Shown here: positions 25,892-35,888 of the stretch, piece by piece
Position numbering within the stretch: position 1 is the first letter of the stretch
How the letters are laid out: every line of letters starts with the position of its first letter
Assembly (NCBI RefSeq): GCF_007002745.1
Contig: NZ_SGNY01000012.1
Coordinates: 1 to 64,000, forward strand
Reading direction: 5' to 3'
DNA length: 64,000 nucleotides
From: Martinezella rhizogenes
Lineage (GTDB): Bacteria > Pseudomonadota > Alphaproteobacteria > Rhizobiales > Rhizobiaceae
Translations under genes and position numbers: made by a program
Notes under the pieces: generated by a model
The model's input: only the letters and a program-made list of their open reading frames with translations
What the model was told of the DNA's origin: nothing
Databases searched by the model: none

Positions 25892-27388
25892 ATGGCCAAC
25901 CTTATAGAAATGTCGAACATTTCAAAGTCGTTTGGCGGAAGTCTGGCACTGGATAGAGTGTCGCTGGAGCTCTTGCCGGGTTCCGTCCATGCCCTGATGG
26001 GCGAGAATGGCGCTGGCAAATCGACGCTCATGAAGATCCTCGCGGGCGTTCACCAGCCTGATAGCGGCGAGATCTTCAAGAACGGACACAAGATCGCCTT
26101 CCTCAATCCGAAAGAGGCGCTCGACTTCGGCATATCGACGGTCTTCCAGGAGATGACGCTTCTGGCGAACCTGACGATCGCCGAAAACATGTTTCTCGGG
26201 CGCGAGCCCGTAACGCGCTTCGGCACCGTCGACTACAAACGGATGAATGCCGAAACCGGAAAGGCGCTGAAAGAGCTGTCGCTCGATCTTGATCCGCGGA
26301 CGCTGGTTTCGAACCTCACGATTGCCGAACGGCAATTCGTCGAAATCGCCCATGGCATCAAAGCCGATGCCTCGATCTTCATTCTCGACGAGCCGACCGC
26401 CGCACTCAACGCCGCTGACGTCGAGATCCTCAACAAGCATATCCGCCGACTGCGCGATGCGGGCAAGGCCCTCGTCTACATCTCGCACCGCATGGATGAA
26501 ATTTTCCAGATATGCGACACGGTCACGGTTCTGAAAGACGGCAAGCTGATCGGCACGCGCCCGCTTTCGGAAATGACGCCGACATCGCTGATCGCAATGA
26601 TGGTCGGCCGGGAATTGAAGGACCTTTTCCCGGCAAGGAACGCCTCGGCAGCCTGCGAACCGATGCTCGACATCAAGCACTTCAAGATCGGCGCTTCGTC
26701 AAAGCCGTTCTCACTGCATGTTTGCAAGGGTGAGATCGTCGCACTTGCCGGGCTCGAAGGACAGGGTCAGCAAAAACTCCTCCGCTCGCTGGTCGGCAAA
26801 TTCCAGCCGTTTTCCGGCACGATCACACTGAACGGAAAATCGCTGGCCTTGCCCGTGCCGAACGAGAACGGTGTGCGCAAGCTGCAGCAGATGGGCGTGG
26901 GCTTCATTCCTGAGGACCGCAAGGAGGAAGGCTTGTTCCTCAACCTCCCGATCGCGCACAATATCGAGATCGCGCTCCATTCGGCACGAGCAGGATTTTC
27001 CCCCGCGAAGAACTATCGCAAGCTCGTTGCCGACACGATCAAGCGGCTCAACGTTCGCACGATCAATGCGTCCGCGCCCGTCGGCGCGCTCTCCGGCGGC
27101 AATCAGCAGAAGGTCCTGCTTGGCCGCTATATCGCCGCCAATCTCGACATCCTCCTGATCGAGGAGCCGACGCGCGGTGTCGATATCGGCGCCAAGTCTG
27201 AAATCTACAAGCTGCTTCGCGACTTCACGCAGAACGGTGGGGCCGTGCTGGTCCTGTCGAGAGAAACTGTCGAGCTCATCGGCCTTTGCGATCGCATCTA
27301 TGTCGTCCATGGCGACACGGTCGTTGCCGACATGCCCGCCGCCAAGGCGACCGAGCACGACATCCTCGACGCCGCCTTGAGCGCGTGA
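25892..27388 (+). CDS. CUT2-type ABC importer, double-domain ATPase (RbsA-like)
   Basis: This 498-residue protein has two fused nucleotide-binding domains in the RbsA/XylG manner. Domain 1 has Walker A GENGAGKST and Walker B SIFILDEPTAALN. Domain 2 has the degenerate Walker A usual in the family (LAGLEGQGQQ), signature LSGGNQQKVLLGRYIA, and LLIEEPTRGVDIGAK. The start at 25892 follows GGGAGGAA; the frame is open from 25853. It energises import by the two permeases directly downstream. Confidence 0.93.
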   Translation: MANLIEMSNISKSFGGSLALDRVSLELLPGSVHALMGENGAGKSTLMKILAGVHQPDSGEIFKNGHKIAFLNPKEALDFGISTVFQEMTLLANLTIAENMFLGREPVTRFGTVDYKRMNAETGKALKELSLDLDPRTLVSNLTIAERQFVEIAHGIKADASIFILDEPTAALNAADVEILNKHIRRLRDAGKALVYISHRMDEIFQICDTVTVLKDGKLIGTRPLSEMTPTSLIAMMVGRELKDLFPARNASAACEPMLDIKHFKIGASSKPFSLHVCKGEIVALAGLEGQGQQKLLRSLVGKFQPFSGTITLNGKSLALPVPNENGVRKLQQMGVGFIPEDRKEEGLFLNLPIAHNIEIALHSARAGFSPAKNYRKLVADTIKRLNVRTINASAPVGALSGGNQQKVLLGRYIAANLDILLIEEPTRGVDIGAKSEIYKLLRDFTQNGGAVLVLSRETVELIGLCDRIYVVHGDTVVADMPAAKATEHDILDAALSA

Positions 27389-27410
27389 ACGCCAACAGAG
27401 AACCAATCCG

Positions 27411-28373
27411 ATGACCAAGACCCTCACAAGACTATTCAAGGGAAATCAGAGCCGCCAAGGTCTCTGGATCGTTCCCCTGCTGATCACGATCGTTCTCAGC
27501 ATCGCTCTGATCATTCAGACGGACCAGTTCCTGAACCGGGAAAATCTGTTCAACCTGGTCGCGCAGGCAATGCCGCTCGTCATCACCGCGGTCGGTCAGC
27601 TGTTCGTCATCCTCGTCGGCGGCCTCGACCTGTCCGTCGGCTCGCTGATCAGCTTCACGACGGCCATCCTCGCGCTGGACGCTCCGGGCTACATCACGAT
27701 CCCGGCAGTCTTCCTGCTGGCGGCCCTGCTCGGCCTGACCAACGGCATCGTGATCACTCGTCTCAACGTCCATCCGATCATCGCGACACTGGCGATGCAG
27801 TACATCGTCCTCGGCGCTGCGCGCATCTTGCGTCCGGTCTCCGGCGGGACCATTCCGGATGTCGTCATCAGCTCGGTCTCGGGGTCGTTCCTCGGCATCC
27901 CCATGCCGATATTCTGGGGCATTTGTGTCGCCCTGGTCGCCTGGAAACTGCTCTACGGCTCGCGGTTCGGCCTGCATCTCTTCGCGATCGGCGGCGGTAT
28001 TGCCAGCGGCGTCGAAGACGCGACGCGCAACTTCGGTGTTGCCGACAAGCGCAACGTCATCCTCGCCTATGTTGCCTGCTCGTGCTTCGCAGCCCTTGCT
28101 GGCGTGTTCCTGGCCGGCCGCATCGTTTCCGGCGATCCAAATGTCGGGCTTCTCTTCGAACTCGACGCGATCACCGCCGTCGCCATTGGCGGCACGCAAC
28201 TCTCCGGCGGCGTCGGCAGCCTGCAGGGAACGATTATCGGAGCCCTGGTACTGGCGCTCCTCTCCAACGGCATGAACCTGGTCAACGTTTCGCCGTTCAT
28301 TCAGACGGCGATCAAGGGCGGCATCCTGCTCCTTGTCGTCGGTTTCCAGACACGCAAGAAGATGGGGCTCTAA
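27411..28373 (+). CDS. CUT2-type ABC importer, permease 1 (RbsC-like)
   Basis: The 320-residue inner-membrane protein of the ribose-type permease family shows eight or more hydrophobic segments. Typical blocks are VGQLFVILVGGLDLSVGSLISFT and, on the cytoplasmic side, ALLGLTNGIVITRLNVHPIIA. The C-terminal half has AIGGTQLSGGVGSLQGTIIGAL. It starts 22 bases after the ATPase and is separated by one base from the second permease, so a heterodimeric channel is expected. Confidence 0.9.
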   Translation: MTKTLTRLFKGNQSRQGLWIVPLLITIVLSIALIIQTDQFLNRENLFNLVAQAMPLVITAVGQLFVILVGGLDLSVGSLISFTTAILALDAPGYITIPAVFLLAALLGLTNGIVITRLNVHPIIATLAMQYIVLGAARILRPVSGGTIPDVVISSVSGSFLGIPMPIFWGICVALVAWKLLYGSRFGLHLFAIGGGIASGVEDATRNFGVADKRNVILAYVACSCFAALAGVFLAGRIVSGDPNVGLLFELDAITAVAIGGTQLSGGVGSLQGTIIGALVLALLSNGMNLVNVSPFIQTAIKGGILLLVVGFQTRKKMGL

Positions 28374-28374
28374 G

Positions 28375-29328
28375 ATGTCAGCCTTCGCAAAAAATCCCGC
28401 AATTCAGCGAATGCTTAAGATTGCGCCCGCCTATTATGTCTTTGCATTGCTGCTGATCGTCCTGTGGGTCTCGCGCCCGCAGATGCTGAACGCAAATGTC
28501 ATGGGCATCTTCATTCGCCAGGTCGCCCCGCTCGGCGTCCTCGTTCTCGGGCAGTTGCTCGTCATGCGGGTCAAAAGTATCGACCTCGCCGGCGGCGGCG
28601 TCATCCTGCTCGTCAACTACTTCATCTCGTCCGGCCAGTTTCCCGGAATGTCGGCGACCGGTTTCGTGCTGCTCGCGCTCTTCACGGGCACCGCGATCGG
28701 GCTGTTCAACGGTTTCATGGTGGGCAAGCGCCGCGTCTCGGCTGTTATCGTGACGCTTGCGGTCAGCATCATCCTCGTTGGTGCCGTGCAGTTCCTGTCG
28801 AGCGGCAAGCCGCCGGGTAACGTGCCGAGCTACTTCAACGATATCTATAACGTCAAACTCGGCCCGCTGCCCCTCCCGGTCCTGTTCTGGGTGGTGCTGA
28901 CCACGCTGCTGTCCCTGCTTCTGTCGAGAACGGTGTTCGGCCGTTACGTGACCTCGGTCGGCGCAAACGCGGAAGCAGCGCATTTCTCAGGCGTACCCGT
29001 CGAACGCACCGTCGTCGTGGCGCATACGCTGGCAGGCCTGATCGCCGGCATCGCGGCTCTCGTTCAAACGGCTTCGATCGCAGTCGGAAGCGTTCGCGTC
29101 GGCCTGGATCTGCCGATCCTTTCTGTTGCCGCAACCATTCTCGGCGGCGTGGTCTTCGGCCGCGGCGAAGGCGGCGTCTGGGGACCGTTCTTTGGTGTCC
29201 TTTCGTTCGCGCTCCTCTTTGTCGTGATGACGTCGTTCGGCGTCAGCGACTCCGGGAAGCTCATCGCGCAAGGCCTCATCATTCTCCTTGCGGCCATTTT
29301 CTACGGCCTCAAGGCGCGTACCAACTAG
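28375..29328 (+). CDS. CUT2-type ABC importer, permease 2 (RbsC-like)
   Basis: The second permease (317 residues) starts at the ATG immediately after the previous stop (TAAG-ATG). It shows the same fold, with LGQLLVMRVKSIDLAGGGVI in place of the usual GGIDLSVG block, FNGFMVGKRRVSAVIVTLAV, and ILGGVVFGRGEGGVWGPFFG. The altered first block is a difference from its partner. Esterase 2 follows after 22 bases on the same strand, linking import with hydrolysis. Confidence 0.9.
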   Translation: MSAFAKNPAIQRMLKIAPAYYVFALLLIVLWVSRPQMLNANVMGIFIRQVAPLGVLVLGQLLVMRVKSIDLAGGGVILLVNYFISSGQFPGMSATGFVLLALFTGTAIGLFNGFMVGKRRVSAVIVTLAVSIILVGAVQFLSSGKPPGNVPSYFNDIYNVKLGPLPLPVLFWVVLTTLLSLLLSRTVFGRYVTSVGANAEAAHFSGVPVERTVVVAHTLAGLIAGIAALVQTASIAVGSVRVGLDLPILSVAATILGGVVFGRGEGGVWGPFFGVLSFALLFVVMTSFGVSDSGKLIAQGLIILLAAIFYGLKARTN

Positions 29329-29350
29329 TCGTCATCGGAGGAGTAATGAC

Positions 29351-30034
29351 ATGGCAGAAAGCCGCTCGATATTGTGTTTTGGGGACTCACTGACATGGGG
29401 ATGGATTCCGGTACCCGAGTCGTCGCCGACACTCAGATACCCCTTTGAACAACGCTGGACCGGCGCAATGGCCGCAGCACTCGGTGACGGCTATACGATC
29501 ATCGAGGAAGGCTTAAGCGCCCGCACCACGAGCGTCGAGGATCCGAACGATCCCAGGCTGAACGGCAGCGCCTATCTGCCGATGGCGCTCGCCAGCCACC
29601 TGCCGCTCGATCTCGTCATCATCCTGCTCGGCACCAACGACACCAAGTCGTATTTCCGCCGCACGCCTTACGAGATCGCCAACGGCATGGGCAAGCTTGC
29701 GGGACAGGTTCTGACTTCGGCCGGCGGCATCGGCACGCCCTATCCTGCCCCGAAGCTTCTGATCGTCTCGCCGCCGCCGCTCGCTCCCATGCCTGACCCA
29801 TGGTTCGAAGGCATGTTCGGCGGTGGCTACGAAAAGTCCGTCGAACTTTCAAAGCAGTACAAGGCGCTCGCCAACTTCCTGAAGGTCGACTTTCTCGACG
29901 CCGGCGAGTTCGTCAAGACCGATGGCTGCGATGGCATCCATTTCTCGGCTGACACGAATATCACGCTCGGCCAGGCAATCGCAGAAAAGGTCAAGGCGAT
30001 TTTCTCTCAAGAGGCGAAGAAAGCTGTGGCCTAG
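29351..30034 (+). CDS. SGNH/GDSL-type esterase 2 (MsAcT-like acetyl esterase/acyltransferase)
   Basis: The 227-residue enzyme is closely similar, from memory, to the Mycobacterium smegmatis acyltransferase/arylesterase MsAcT, a small SGNH hydrolase favouring acetyl esters. Shared landmarks are LCFGDSLTWGW, IIEEGLSARTT, DPRLNGSAYLP, LLGTNDTKSYFRRTP, VLTSAGGIGT and SPPPLAPMPDPWF. The triad S13, D194, H197 is each two residues on from the positions I recall for MsAcT. No signal peptide is seen. The start follows GGAGGAG. It lies between the importer and glycerol kinase, so it probably deacylates the imported compound. A paralogue is at 23779. Confidence 0.92.
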   Translation: MAESRSILCFGDSLTWGWIPVPESSPTLRYPFEQRWTGAMAAALGDGYTIIEEGLSARTTSVEDPNDPRLNGSAYLPMALASHLPLDLVIILLGTNDTKSYFRRTPYEIANGMGKLAGQVLTSAGGIGTPYPAPKLLIVSPPPLAPMPDPWFEGMFGGGYEKSVELSKQYKALANFLKVDFLDAGEFVKTDGCDGIHFSADTNITLGQAIAEKVKAIFSQEAKKAVA

Positions 30035-30115
30035 CAGCGTTCCGTCGCCGGCCGCCAGGCGCCATCCTCCCAGGCGGCTGGCGGTCCTTTTCCGCAAACA
30101 AGATTTGAGGCTCCC

Positions 30116-31618
30116 ATGACCGGCTATGTTCTGGCGATCGACCAGGGGACGACGTCCTCCCGAGCCATCGTTTACGGCCCCGATGCCCAGCCGATCGCGA
30201 TCGATCAAAAAGAGATATCACAGTCGTTTCCGAAGTCGGGTTGGGTCGAGCACGACGCCACCGAAATCTGGGATTCTGTTGTTGAGACCTCCCGTACCGC
30301 TCTCGCGCGAGCCGGCATCGAGGCGCGCGACGTTGCGGCGATCGGCATCACCAATCAGCGCGAAACCTGCCTCATCTGGGAGCGGTCGACGGGCAAGCCG
30401 ATCCATCCGGCGATCGTCTGGCAGGATCGCCGCACCTTCGGCGCATGCGAGGTCCTTCGCGCAGACGGGTTTGGCCCGCTGATACAGGAAAAGACCGGCC
30501 TTCTGCTCGATCCCTATTTCTCCGCCACCAAGATCGCCTGGATCCTCGACAATGTCGACGGCGCGCGGCGTGCGGCCGAGAATGGCCAGCTGCTGTGCGG
30601 CACGATCGACACTTATCTCACCTGGATGCTCACCGGCGGCGCCGTGCACGCGACGGACGCCACCAACGCGTCGCGCACCTCGCTGTTCGATATTCGTCAG
30701 AATCGCTGGGACGACGAATTGCTGGGCGCCTTCAGAGTCCCGCGGGCTCTCTTGCCCGAGGTCAAGGATTGTGCCGACGATTTCGGCCAGACGGTTGCCG
30801 CCCATTTCGGCGCTCAAATTCCAATCCGGGCGCTCGCGGGCGACCAGCAGGCGGCTCTGCTTGGTCAGGCCTGCCTGAAGCCCGGAATGCTCAAATCGAC
30901 CTATGGCACGGGCTGCTTCGTGGTCCTGAACACCGGCGATCAGATCGTCAGATCGTCCAATCGTCTGCTGTCGACCATTGGCTATCGCCTCAATGGCAAA
31001 ACGACTTATGCACTTGAGGGTTCGATCTTCATGGCGGGTGCCGCGGTTCAATGGCTGCGCGACTCCCTGAAGCTCATCAAGGCGGCCGACGAGACGGGCC
31101 GTCTCGCGCATCTGGCCGACGAACAGGAAGACGTTTACCTGGTGCCGGCATTCACCGGGCTCGGCGCGCCGCACTGGAATTCGCAAGCCCGTGGCGCGAT
31201 TTTCGGCCTAACGAGAGGCACGGGGATCGCCGAGCTTTCGCGGGCGACGCTGGAATCCGTCTGCTACCAGACGCGCGATCTCCTCGAGGCGATGGCCTCC
31301 GATTACCCGATGGACGTCAGGGGTGCGACCCTGCGCGTCGATGGCGGCCTGTCGGGCAGCGATTGGGCCATGCAGGCGCTGGCCGATTGCCTCGGAAGCG
31401 TCATCGAGCGGTCGCAAAGCCAGGAAGCGACAGCTTACGGAGTTGCGGCACTCGCCGGCGCGCAAGCGGGCGTCTGGCCCGATCTTCAGACCTTTGCCGC
31501 GAACTGGAAGGCAAAGCGCAGCTTCACCCCCAACCTCAACACTGACGAGCGGGCGCGACGCTATCGGAAATGGCGCGCCGCCGTTGCAAGCACGCTTTCC
31601 TATGCGGCAACGGCGTGA
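30116..31618 (+). CDS. glpK: Glycerol kinase
   Basis: The 500-residue FGGY-family kinase phosphorylates glycerol to sn-glycerol 3-phosphate with ATP. GlpK hallmarks are present: [14 protein letters not shown] for phosphate binding, GITNQRET with the glycerol-contacting Arg-Glu, [34 protein letters not shown], and [17 protein letters not shown]. Length matches E. coli GlpK (502). The start is the ATG at 30116, eighty bases after esterase 2; a hairpin-like stretch at 30052-30084 lies between. The product is the substrate of GlpD immediately downstream. Confidence 0.95.
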   Translation: MTGYVLAIDQGTTSSRAIVYGPDAQPIAIDQKEISQSFPKSGWVEHDATEIWDSVVETSRTALARAGIEARDVAAIGITNQRETCLIWERSTGKPIHPAIVWQDRRTFGACEVLRADGFGPLIQEKTGLLLDPYFSATKIAWILDNVDGARRAAENGQLLCGTIDTYLTWMLTGGAVHATDATNASRTSLFDIRQNRWDDELLGAFRVPRALLPEVKDCADDFGQTVAAHFGAQIPIRALAGDQQAALLGQACLKPGMLKSTYGTGCFVVLNTGDQIVRSSNRLLSTIGYRLNGKTTYALEGSIFMAGAAVQWLRDSLKLIKAADETGRLAHLADEQEDVYLVPAFTGLGAPHWNSQARGAIFGLTRGTGIAELSRATLESVCYQTRDLLEAMASDYPMDVRGATLRVDGGLSGSDWAMQALADCLGSVIERSQSQEATAYGVAALAGAQAGVWPDLQTFAANWKAKRSFTPNLNTDERARRYRKWRAAVASTLSYAATA

Positions 31619-31635
31619 CGTTACGGGAGACCGAC

Positions 31636-33171
31636 ATGGCAGATAAGATCCACGACCTGTTCGTAATCGGCGGCGGCATCAACGGTTGCGGGATCGCGCG
31701 CGACGCGGTCGGTCGCGGCTATTCGGTCGCGTTGGCGGAGATGAACGACTTTGCATCCGGCACATCATCGGGTGCCACCAAGCTCATCCATGGGGGCCTG
31801 CGTTATCTCGAACATTACGAGTTCCGGCTGGTGCGTGAATCGCTGATGGAGCGCGAAGTGCTCTGGGCGATGGCGCCGCACATCATCTGGCCGATGCGCT
31901 TCGTGCTGCCCTACCAGAAAGGCGGCATCCGCCCCGCGTGGCTGATCCGGCTCGGGCTCTTCCTTTACGACCATCTCGGCGGCCGCAAGCTGCTGCCGCC
32001 GACGGCGGTACTCGACATGCGCCGCGACGAGGCGGCCAAACCGCTGAAGGCGCTCTTCTCCAAGGCGTTTGAATATTCCGACGGCTGGGTCGACGATGCC
32101 CGCCTCGTGGTGCTCAATGCCCGCGACGCCAGCGACAAGGGCGCGCTGATCATGCCGCGCACCAAGGTTGTCTCGGCGCGGCGCGAGAACGGGCTCTGGA
32201 CGATCGAGACGGTGGATACGGTCTCCGGGATCGCGGCGGTTCACCGCGCACGCATGCTCGTCAATGCGGCCGGTCCCTGGGTCGACCATGTGATCCGCGG
32301 CGCCTTCGGCAAGAATGAGGCGCGCAACGTCCGTCTCGTCCAAGGCAGCCATATCGTGGTCAAGAAGAAGTTCGAGGGGCCGCGGGCCTATTTCTTCCAG
32401 AACCCCGACAATCGCATCATCTTTGCCATTCCCTATGAGGACGAGTTCACGCTGATCGGCACCACCGATCGCGACTTCAGCGGCGATCCGAAGGACGTCA
32501 GGATCTCGCAGGAGGAGACGGAATACCTCTGCAAGGCGGCGAGCGAATATTTCAAGGAGCCGGTCAGGCAGGACGATATCGTCTGGACCTATGCAGGGAT
32601 CCGCCCGCTTTTCGACGACGGCGCCACCAAGGCGCAGGAGGCAACCCGCGACTATGTGCTGAAGCTTGACGGCTTCGTCGGCAGCGAGGTCAACAGGGCT
32701 CCGCTCCTCAACGTCTTCGGCGGCAAGCTCACCACCTACCGGCGTCTGGCAGAGCACGCGTTGGAGAAGATCGGTGAGGCGATCGGCACCAAGGGGGCTC
32801 CCTGGACGGCCAAGAGCCATCTGCCGGGCGGCGACTTTCCGGTTCAAGGCTACGAGGCGGAGGTCACCAAGCTTCACAAGGCCTATCCATTCCTCGCCGC
32901 TTCGCATGCGCGCCGGCTTGTCCGCCGCTATGGCACAAGAGCATCCGTCCTTCTCGGCACTGCCGGGAAAATCGAGGATCTCGGCCGGTTGTTCGGGTCC
33001 GATCTCTACGAAGCCGAAGTGCTCTACCTGATGGCGCACGAATGGGCGCGCACGACGAATGACATTCTCTGGAGACGCTCGAAGAAGGGACTGCATCTCA
33101 GCCACAGCGAAGTGGCCCTTCTCGACCAATTCATTTCTGAGATCATCCAGCGGCAGGTTGCCGCGCAGTGA
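31636..33171 (+). CDS. glpD: Glycerol-3-phosphate dehydrogenase (aerobic, FAD)
   Basis: The 511-residue flavoprotein oxidises glycerol 3-phosphate to dihydroxyacetone phosphate at the inner membrane. The FAD-binding start LFVIGGGINGCGIARDA, FASGTSSGATKLIHGGLRYL, VNAAGPWVDH and AGIRPLFDDG are GlpD landmarks. The C-terminal domain (from FPVQGYEAEV on) is present. I start it at the ATG at 31636 after GGGAG; an upstream frame start at 31570 lies inside glpK. Erythritol-phosphate dehydrogenases are related, but the pairing with glpK and later triose enzymes supports glycerol 3-phosphate. Confidence 0.93.
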   Translation: MADKIHDLFVIGGGINGCGIARDAVGRGYSVALAEMNDFASGTSSGATKLIHGGLRYLEHYEFRLVRESLMEREVLWAMAPHIIWPMRFVLPYQKGGIRPAWLIRLGLFLYDHLGGRKLLPPTAVLDMRRDEAAKPLKALFSKAFEYSDGWVDDARLVVLNARDASDKGALIMPRTKVVSARRENGLWTIETVDTVSGIAAVHRARMLVNAAGPWVDHVIRGAFGKNEARNVRLVQGSHIVVKKKFEGPRAYFFQNPDNRIIFAIPYEDEFTLIGTTDRDFSGDPKDVRISQEETEYLCKAASEYFKEPVRQDDIVWTYAGIRPLFDDGATKAQEATRDYVLKLDGFVGSEVNRAPLLNVFGGKLTTYRRLAEHALEKIGEAIGTKGAPWTAKSHLPGGDFPVQGYEAEVTKLHKAYPFLAASHARRLVRRYGTRASVLLGTAGKIEDLGRLFGSDLYEAEVLYLMAHEWARTTNDILWRRSKKGLHLSHSEVALLDQFISEIIQRQVAAQ

Positions 33172-33236
33172 GATTTTTCGGCGGGCCGTAGCGCATCGAT
33201 CATGCCGGCCGGCCGCCTGACATTTGAGGAGTTTTG

Positions 33237-35195
33237 ATGTCGGACAAGATTTATCCGGTCACCAAACCGGTGGAGAGCCATGCGCTGATCAATAAGGCCG
33301 AGTACCAGGAATGGTACGAGGAGAGTGTCGCTAGCCCCGAGCAGTTCTGGGGCAAACACGGCAAGCGCATCGACTGGTTCAAGCCTTACACCCGCGTAAA
33401 GGACACCTCTTTTACCGGGGATGTCTCGATCAAATGGTTCGAGGACGGTGAGACCAATGTCTCCTACAACTGCATCGACCGGCACCTCGCAACAAACGGT
33501 GATCAGGTCGCCATCATATGGGAAGGTGACGATCCATCGCTCGACAGGAAGGTCACCTACCGCGAGCTTTACGAGCACGTCTGTCGTATGGCGAACGTCT
33601 TGAAGAAGCACGGGGTCAAGAAGGGCGATCGTGTCACTATCTACATGCCGATGGTGCCGGAAGCGGCCTATGCGATGCTCGCCTGCGCCCGCATCGGCGC
33701 AATCCATTCCGTGGTGTTTGGCGGCTTCAGTCCCGAGGCGCTGGGTGGCCGCATCGTCGATTGTGAATCGACCTTCGTCATCACCTGCGATGAGGGCCTG
33801 CGCGGCGGCAAGCCGGTTCCGTTGAAAGCCAATGTCGACAAGGCGATCGACATCGCCGCGCGCGGTCATGTCATGGTCAAGAACGTGCTCGTCATCCGCC
33901 GCACCGGCAGCCCGCTCAGTTGGGCGCCGGGCCGCGACCTCTGGCATCACGAGGAAGCAGCCACTGTTTCGGCCGACTGCCCGCCCGAGCCAATGAACGC
34001 CGAGGATCCACTGTTCATCCTCTATACTTCAGGCTCGACCGGCAAACCGAAGGGCGTTCTCCACACCACCGGCGGCTATCTCGTCTACGCCTCGATGACC
34101 CACGAATATGTCTTCGATTACCAGCACGGCGATATCTACTGGTGCACTGCCGACGTCGGCTGGGTCACGGGACACTCCTATATCGTCTACGGACCGCTCG
34201 CCAACTGCGCAACGACGCTGATGTTCGAGGGGATCCCGACATTCCCCGATGCCGGCCGGTTCTGGGATGTGATCGATAAGCACAAGGTCAACATCTTCTA
34301 TACCGCCCCGACCGCAATCCGTTCGCTGATGGGCGCCGGCGATGATTTCGTCAAACGATCCAGCCGATCCAGCCTGTGGTTGCTTGGCTCGGTCGGCGAG
34401 CCGATCAACCCCGAAGCCTGGGAATGGTACTATCACACGGTCGGCGACGGGCGCTGCCCTGTTGTCGATACCTGGTGGCAGACGGAAACCGGCGGCATCA
34501 TGATCACGCCGCTGCCGGGTGCGACCGACCTGAAGCCAGGCTCGGCCACTCGGCCCTTCTTCGGCATCAGGCCGGAGCTCGTCGATGCCGAAGGCAAGCT
34601 CATCGAAGGGGCCGCCGACGGCAATCTCTGCATCGCCGACAGCTGGCCAGGTCAGGCGCGTTCCGTCTATGGCGATCACAAGCGCTTCATCCAGACCTAC
34701 TTCTCCACCTACGAGGGCAAGTATTTCACCGGCGACGGCTGTCGCCGTGATGCCGACGGCTATTATTGGATCACAGGTCGCGTCGACGACGTCCTCAATG
34801 TCTCCGGCCACCGGCTGGGGACGGCGGAAGTCGAGTCCGCCCTGGTTTCGCATCACCTCGTGTCCGAAGCCGCTGTCGTCGGCTATCCACACAACATCAA
34901 GGGCCAGGGCATCTATTGCTATGTCACGCTGATGGCGGGCAGCGAAGGGTCCGAGGAGTTGCGCCAGCAGCTGGTCAAGCATGTCCGCGCGGAAATCGGC
35001 CCGATCGCGTCGCCTGATAAGATCCAGTTCGCGCCGGGCCTGCCGAAGACCCGCTCGGGAAAGATCATGCGCCGCATTCTGCGCAAGATCGCCGAGGACG
35101 ATTTCGGGTCGCTCGGCGACACCTCGACGCTTGCCGATCCCGCTGTCGTCGACGATCTGATCGTCAACCGCCAGAACAGGGCCGAGGCGGCCTAG
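33237..35195 (+). CDS. acs: Acetyl-CoA synthetase (AMP-forming)
   Basis: The 652-residue adenylate-forming enzyme converts acetate, ATP and CoA into acetyl-CoA, AMP and PPi. The full family set is visible: [20 protein letters not shown] for ATP binding, [36 protein letters not shown], and [17 protein letters not shown] with the lysine regulated by acetylation in homologues. Length matches E. coli Acs (652). GAGGAG precedes the ATG at 33237. Located between glpD and adk, it gives this operon a dedicated route for acetate, consistent with acetyl-ester cleavage upstream. Confidence 0.95.
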   Translation: MSDKIYPVTKPVESHALINKAEYQEWYEESVASPEQFWGKHGKRIDWFKPYTRVKDTSFTGDVSIKWFEDGETNVSYNCIDRHLATNGDQVAIIWEGDDPSLDRKVTYRELYEHVCRMANVLKKHGVKKGDRVTIYMPMVPEAAYAMLACARIGAIHSVVFGGFSPEALGGRIVDCESTFVITCDEGLRGGKPVPLKANVDKAIDIAARGHVMVKNVLVIRRTGSPLSWAPGRDLWHHEEAATVSADCPPEPMNAEDPLFILYTSGSTGKPKGVLHTTGGYLVYASMTHEYVFDYQHGDIYWCTADVGWVTGHSYIVYGPLANCATTLMFEGIPTFPDAGRFWDVIDKHKVNIFYTAPTAIRSLMGAGDDFVKRSSRSSLWLLGSVGEPINPEAWEWYYHTVGDGRCPVVDTWWQTETGGIMITPLPGATDLKPGSATRPFFGIRPELVDAEGKLIEGAADGNLCIADSWPGQARSVYGDHKRFIQTYFSTYEGKYFTGDGCRRDADGYYWITGRVDDVLNVSGHRLGTAEVESALVSHHLVSEAAVVGYPHNIKGQGIYCYVTLMAGSEGSEELRQQLVKHVRAEIGPIASPDKIQFAPGLPKTRSGKIMRRILRKIAEDDFGSLGDTSTLADPAVVDDLIVNRQNRAEAA

Positions 35196-35216
35196 ACCGA
35201 AGGAAAGGACTATCCC

Positions 35217-35801
35217 ATGAGACTGATCCTGATGGGCCCGCCCGGGTCCGGCAAGGGGACCCAAGCCAAGCGCATCTGCGAAAAGCTCGGCATCCCGCAT
35301 CTATCGACCGGCGATATCCTCCGGGCCGAGGTCAAGGCGGGAACGCCCCTCGGTTTGGCGGTCGCGGCCACCATGGCAGCCGGCGGGCTCGTTTCCGACG
35401 ATACCGTCTCGGCGATCGTCGCCAACCGGATTGCCAGTCCGGAAGCTCAGCGCGGATTCGTACTCGACGGGTTTCCGCGCACGATTTCGCAGGCGGCGTC
35501 GTTGGATCAATCGCTCGGGGAGCATTCCCTGACTGCTGTCATCGAGCTCGTCGTCCCGGAGGAAGAACTTTACGACCGCATCTGCCGAAGGGCGGCAGAG
35601 TCTGCCGGCGCACAACGCGCCGATGACAATGCGGCGACATTGGAACTGCGCCTCAAGGCGTATCGGGCCGAGACCCTTTCGGTGAGCGAGTTCTACAAGG
35701 GTCGGTCGCCCTACTTTCAGGTCGACGGCCTCGCCGTTCCCGAGGAAGTGACCGCCCGGATTCTGGAGATCCTGGAGTCGGCCGCGGCCGAATATTCCTG
35801 A
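35217..35801 (+). CDS. adk: Adenylate kinase (short form)
   Basis: The 194-residue enzyme interconverts AMP + ATP and 2 ADP. GPPGSGKGTQAKRI is the P-loop, STGDILRAEV and GFVLDGFPRT bind AMP, and the LID is the short type with no zinc-finger insert (RAAESAGAQRADDNAA). Conserved RADDN and RLKAY follow. Its start is 21 bases after acs, so it is probably co-transcribed. Acs makes AMP, and an extra adenylate kinase here would recycle it to ADP. This is most likely a second copy beside a chromosomal housekeeping gene (inference). Confidence 0.94.
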   Translation: MRLILMGPPGSGKGTQAKRICEKLGIPHLSTGDILRAEVKAGTPLGLAVAATMAAGGLVSDDTVSAIVANRIASPEAQRGFVLDGFPRTISQAASLDQSLGEHSLTAVIELVVPEEELYDRICRRAAESAGAQRADDNAATLELRLKAYRAETLSVSEFYKGRSPYFQVDGLAVPEEVTARILEILESAAAEYS

Positions 35802-35833
35802 GACATTACTAATTCGAGATCAATTTTACCGGA

Positions 35834-35858
35834 TATTCATTCACTCAGAATAATTATT
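35834..35858. promoter_or_regulatory. Shared 25-bp motif, copy B (upstream of MCP2)
   Basis: The element begins TATTCATTCACTC and ends GAATAATTATT, 31 bases before the MCP2 start. It differs from copy A at two positions. The 3' end runs into TATTAT, which could serve as a -10, so it may be an operator overlapping a promoter or a promoter element itself. Confidence 0.65.
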
Positions 35859-35888
35859 ATGGGACCTCGTTATCTTGGGTGGAGAATC

